Of a DNA stretch of 6,500 nucleotides, positions 6,091-6,500 are shown piece by piece; position 1 is the stretch's first letter; each line of letters starts with the position of its first letter. The notes under the pieces were generated by a model. The model made no database searches, was not told the DNA's origin, and was given only the letters and a program-made list of their open reading frames with translations. Origin of the DNA: Tissierellales bacterium. GTDB lineage: Bacteria > Bacillota > Clostridia > Tissierellales > Tissierellaceae. The DNA is taken from the NCBI GenBank assembly GCA_030146705.1, contig JASLBE010000013.1, positions 1 through 6,500 on the forward strand, given 5' to 3'. The position numbers and the translations under genes are program-made.

Positions 6091-6211
6091 CCTAGGGGGA
6101 ACTGGAAGTTTAGGTTAGGTTTTGGTCCTTTAAAAATATTGACAAATATAAAAAATAAAAAGACCTAAAAATCTTCCCAAACCTATAAAATTCCAGCTGG
6201 TTTTTTCCTAG
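6091..6211. repeat. Imperfect 121-bp inverted repeat in non-coding DNA
   Basis: Matching pieces in order are CTAGG/CCTAG (6092-6096/6207-6211), CTGGAA/TTCCAG (6102-6107/6191-6196) and AGGTT/AACCT (6112-6116/6180-6184), with G-U pairs and bulges between. The middle is A-rich. It encodes nothing. It could be a decayed small mobile element or a structured RNA; I cannot tell which. The rest of 6060-6413 has no gene I can support. Confidence 0.45.
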
Positions 6212-6324
6212 CCATTAAAAAAATTAATACTCAATACTATATTTTATATAAATAAATATTTACATATATAAAAATTAAAAAACATTAGACTAAAATAATC
6301 TGTAAAATTACAGGAAATATTAAA

Positions 6325-6369
6325 AAAGATTATTAAATATAATAATTATTATTCTATTTAATAATCTTT
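6325..6369. repeat. Perfect 15-bp AT-rich inverted repeat before the third 3' half-intron
   Basis: AAAGATTATTAAATA (6325-6339) is exactly complementary to 6355-6369, with a 15-base AT-only spacer. No usable U-tract follows. It lies 45 bases before the DIV 3' strand at 6414, much as AT-rich hairpins lie before DV copy 1. Confidence 0.65.
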
Positions 6370-6413
6370 AAAAACCTTGAATATAAATAAAAAATATGAT
6401 AGAGTTTAGTTGT

Positions 6414-6500
6414 AAGAATAATGGGGATTATTCAAATATTTAGATTAAATATTTTTTCGGTGGAACGCCATATGCCATAAAAGTGGCACGTATGGTGTGG
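6414..6500 (+). ncRNA. Group II intron 3' half, copy 3: DIV 3' strand and domain V (cut by window edge)
   Basis: The sequence is nearly identical to 5449-5534. The DIV 3' strand AATAATGGGGATTATT is at 6417-6432 and domain V at 6465-6498, with triad CGC (6466-6468) and the same AAAA loop. A G-to-A change at 6470 turns a G-U pair into an A-U pair, preserving the stem. Domain VI and the exon it should introduce lie beyond the window. TATGAT (6395-6400) upstream is a possible -10, but it has no good -35. Confidence 0.85.

Noticed and set aside
5449..6500. Repeats at 5449 and 6414 as a CRISPR array or riboswitch
   Set aside because: The copies are almost 1 kb apart with genes between them, and they fold as DIV strand plus domain V of a group II intron, not as a ligand-binding RNA.

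Overview
The window looks like low-GC Gram-positive (Firmicutes-type) anaerobe DNA. It has AT-rich intergenic stretches, AGG as the favoured arginine codon, and S-layer-like surface protein modules with bacterial Ig folds and helical FIVAR-like and Cry-C2-like repeats. A Tissierellia or Peptoniphilaceae relative is my guess, from codon style and protein type only.

The notable content is a modular surface-protein locus built around group II intron ribozyme parts. Three copies of a group II domain V (DV) are present, at 1167-1200, 5499-5532 and 6465-6498. The first two are each followed by a domain VI-like (DVI) stem ending in AC or AT, and then by an open reading frame with no start codon at its beginning. 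The third is cut by the window edge. Only one 5' intron half (domains I to III) is present, starting at the GTGCG motif at 4557, eight bases after the end of the large surface-protein exon. No reverse transcriptase or maturase is encoded here.

Layout: 1-873, the C-terminal part of a transglutaminase-fold protein that has lost its catalytic Cys. 874-1166, AT-rich intergenic DNA with two perfect hairpins. 1167-1259, DV/DVI copy 1. 1261-4551, a large Ig-like surface-protein exon that opens straight from the 3' splice site and ends in two in-frame stops. 4557-5266, intron domains I to III and the 5' strand of domain IV (DIV). 5311-5340, an intrinsic terminator inside DIV. 5412-5440, a predicted promoter inside DIV. 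5449-5585, DIV 3' strand with DV/DVI copy 2. 5587-5967, a short C-terminal exon. 5984-6059, two terminators. 6060-6413, non-coding DNA with inverted repeats. 6414-6500, a third 3' intron half, cut by the window edge.

How the parts fit: the EBS1 loop (4948-4955) pairs perfectly over 8 nt with 4541-4548. This puts the 5' cut immediately before the TAA TAA stops and 8 nt upstream of GTGCG. Splicing would remove the stops and fuse the surface protein in frame to the 5587-5967 exon, or to the exon after the 6414 copy. From memory, this closely parallels the alternatively spliced group II intron in a Clostridium tetani surface-layer gene, including the shifted 5' splice site. What seems additional here is the terminator and promoter inside DIV, plus identical DIV 3' strands before two cassettes. 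This suggests a split intron able to splice in trans, with one 5' half serving several 3' exon cassettes. Splicing itself is inferred from sequence and not shown.
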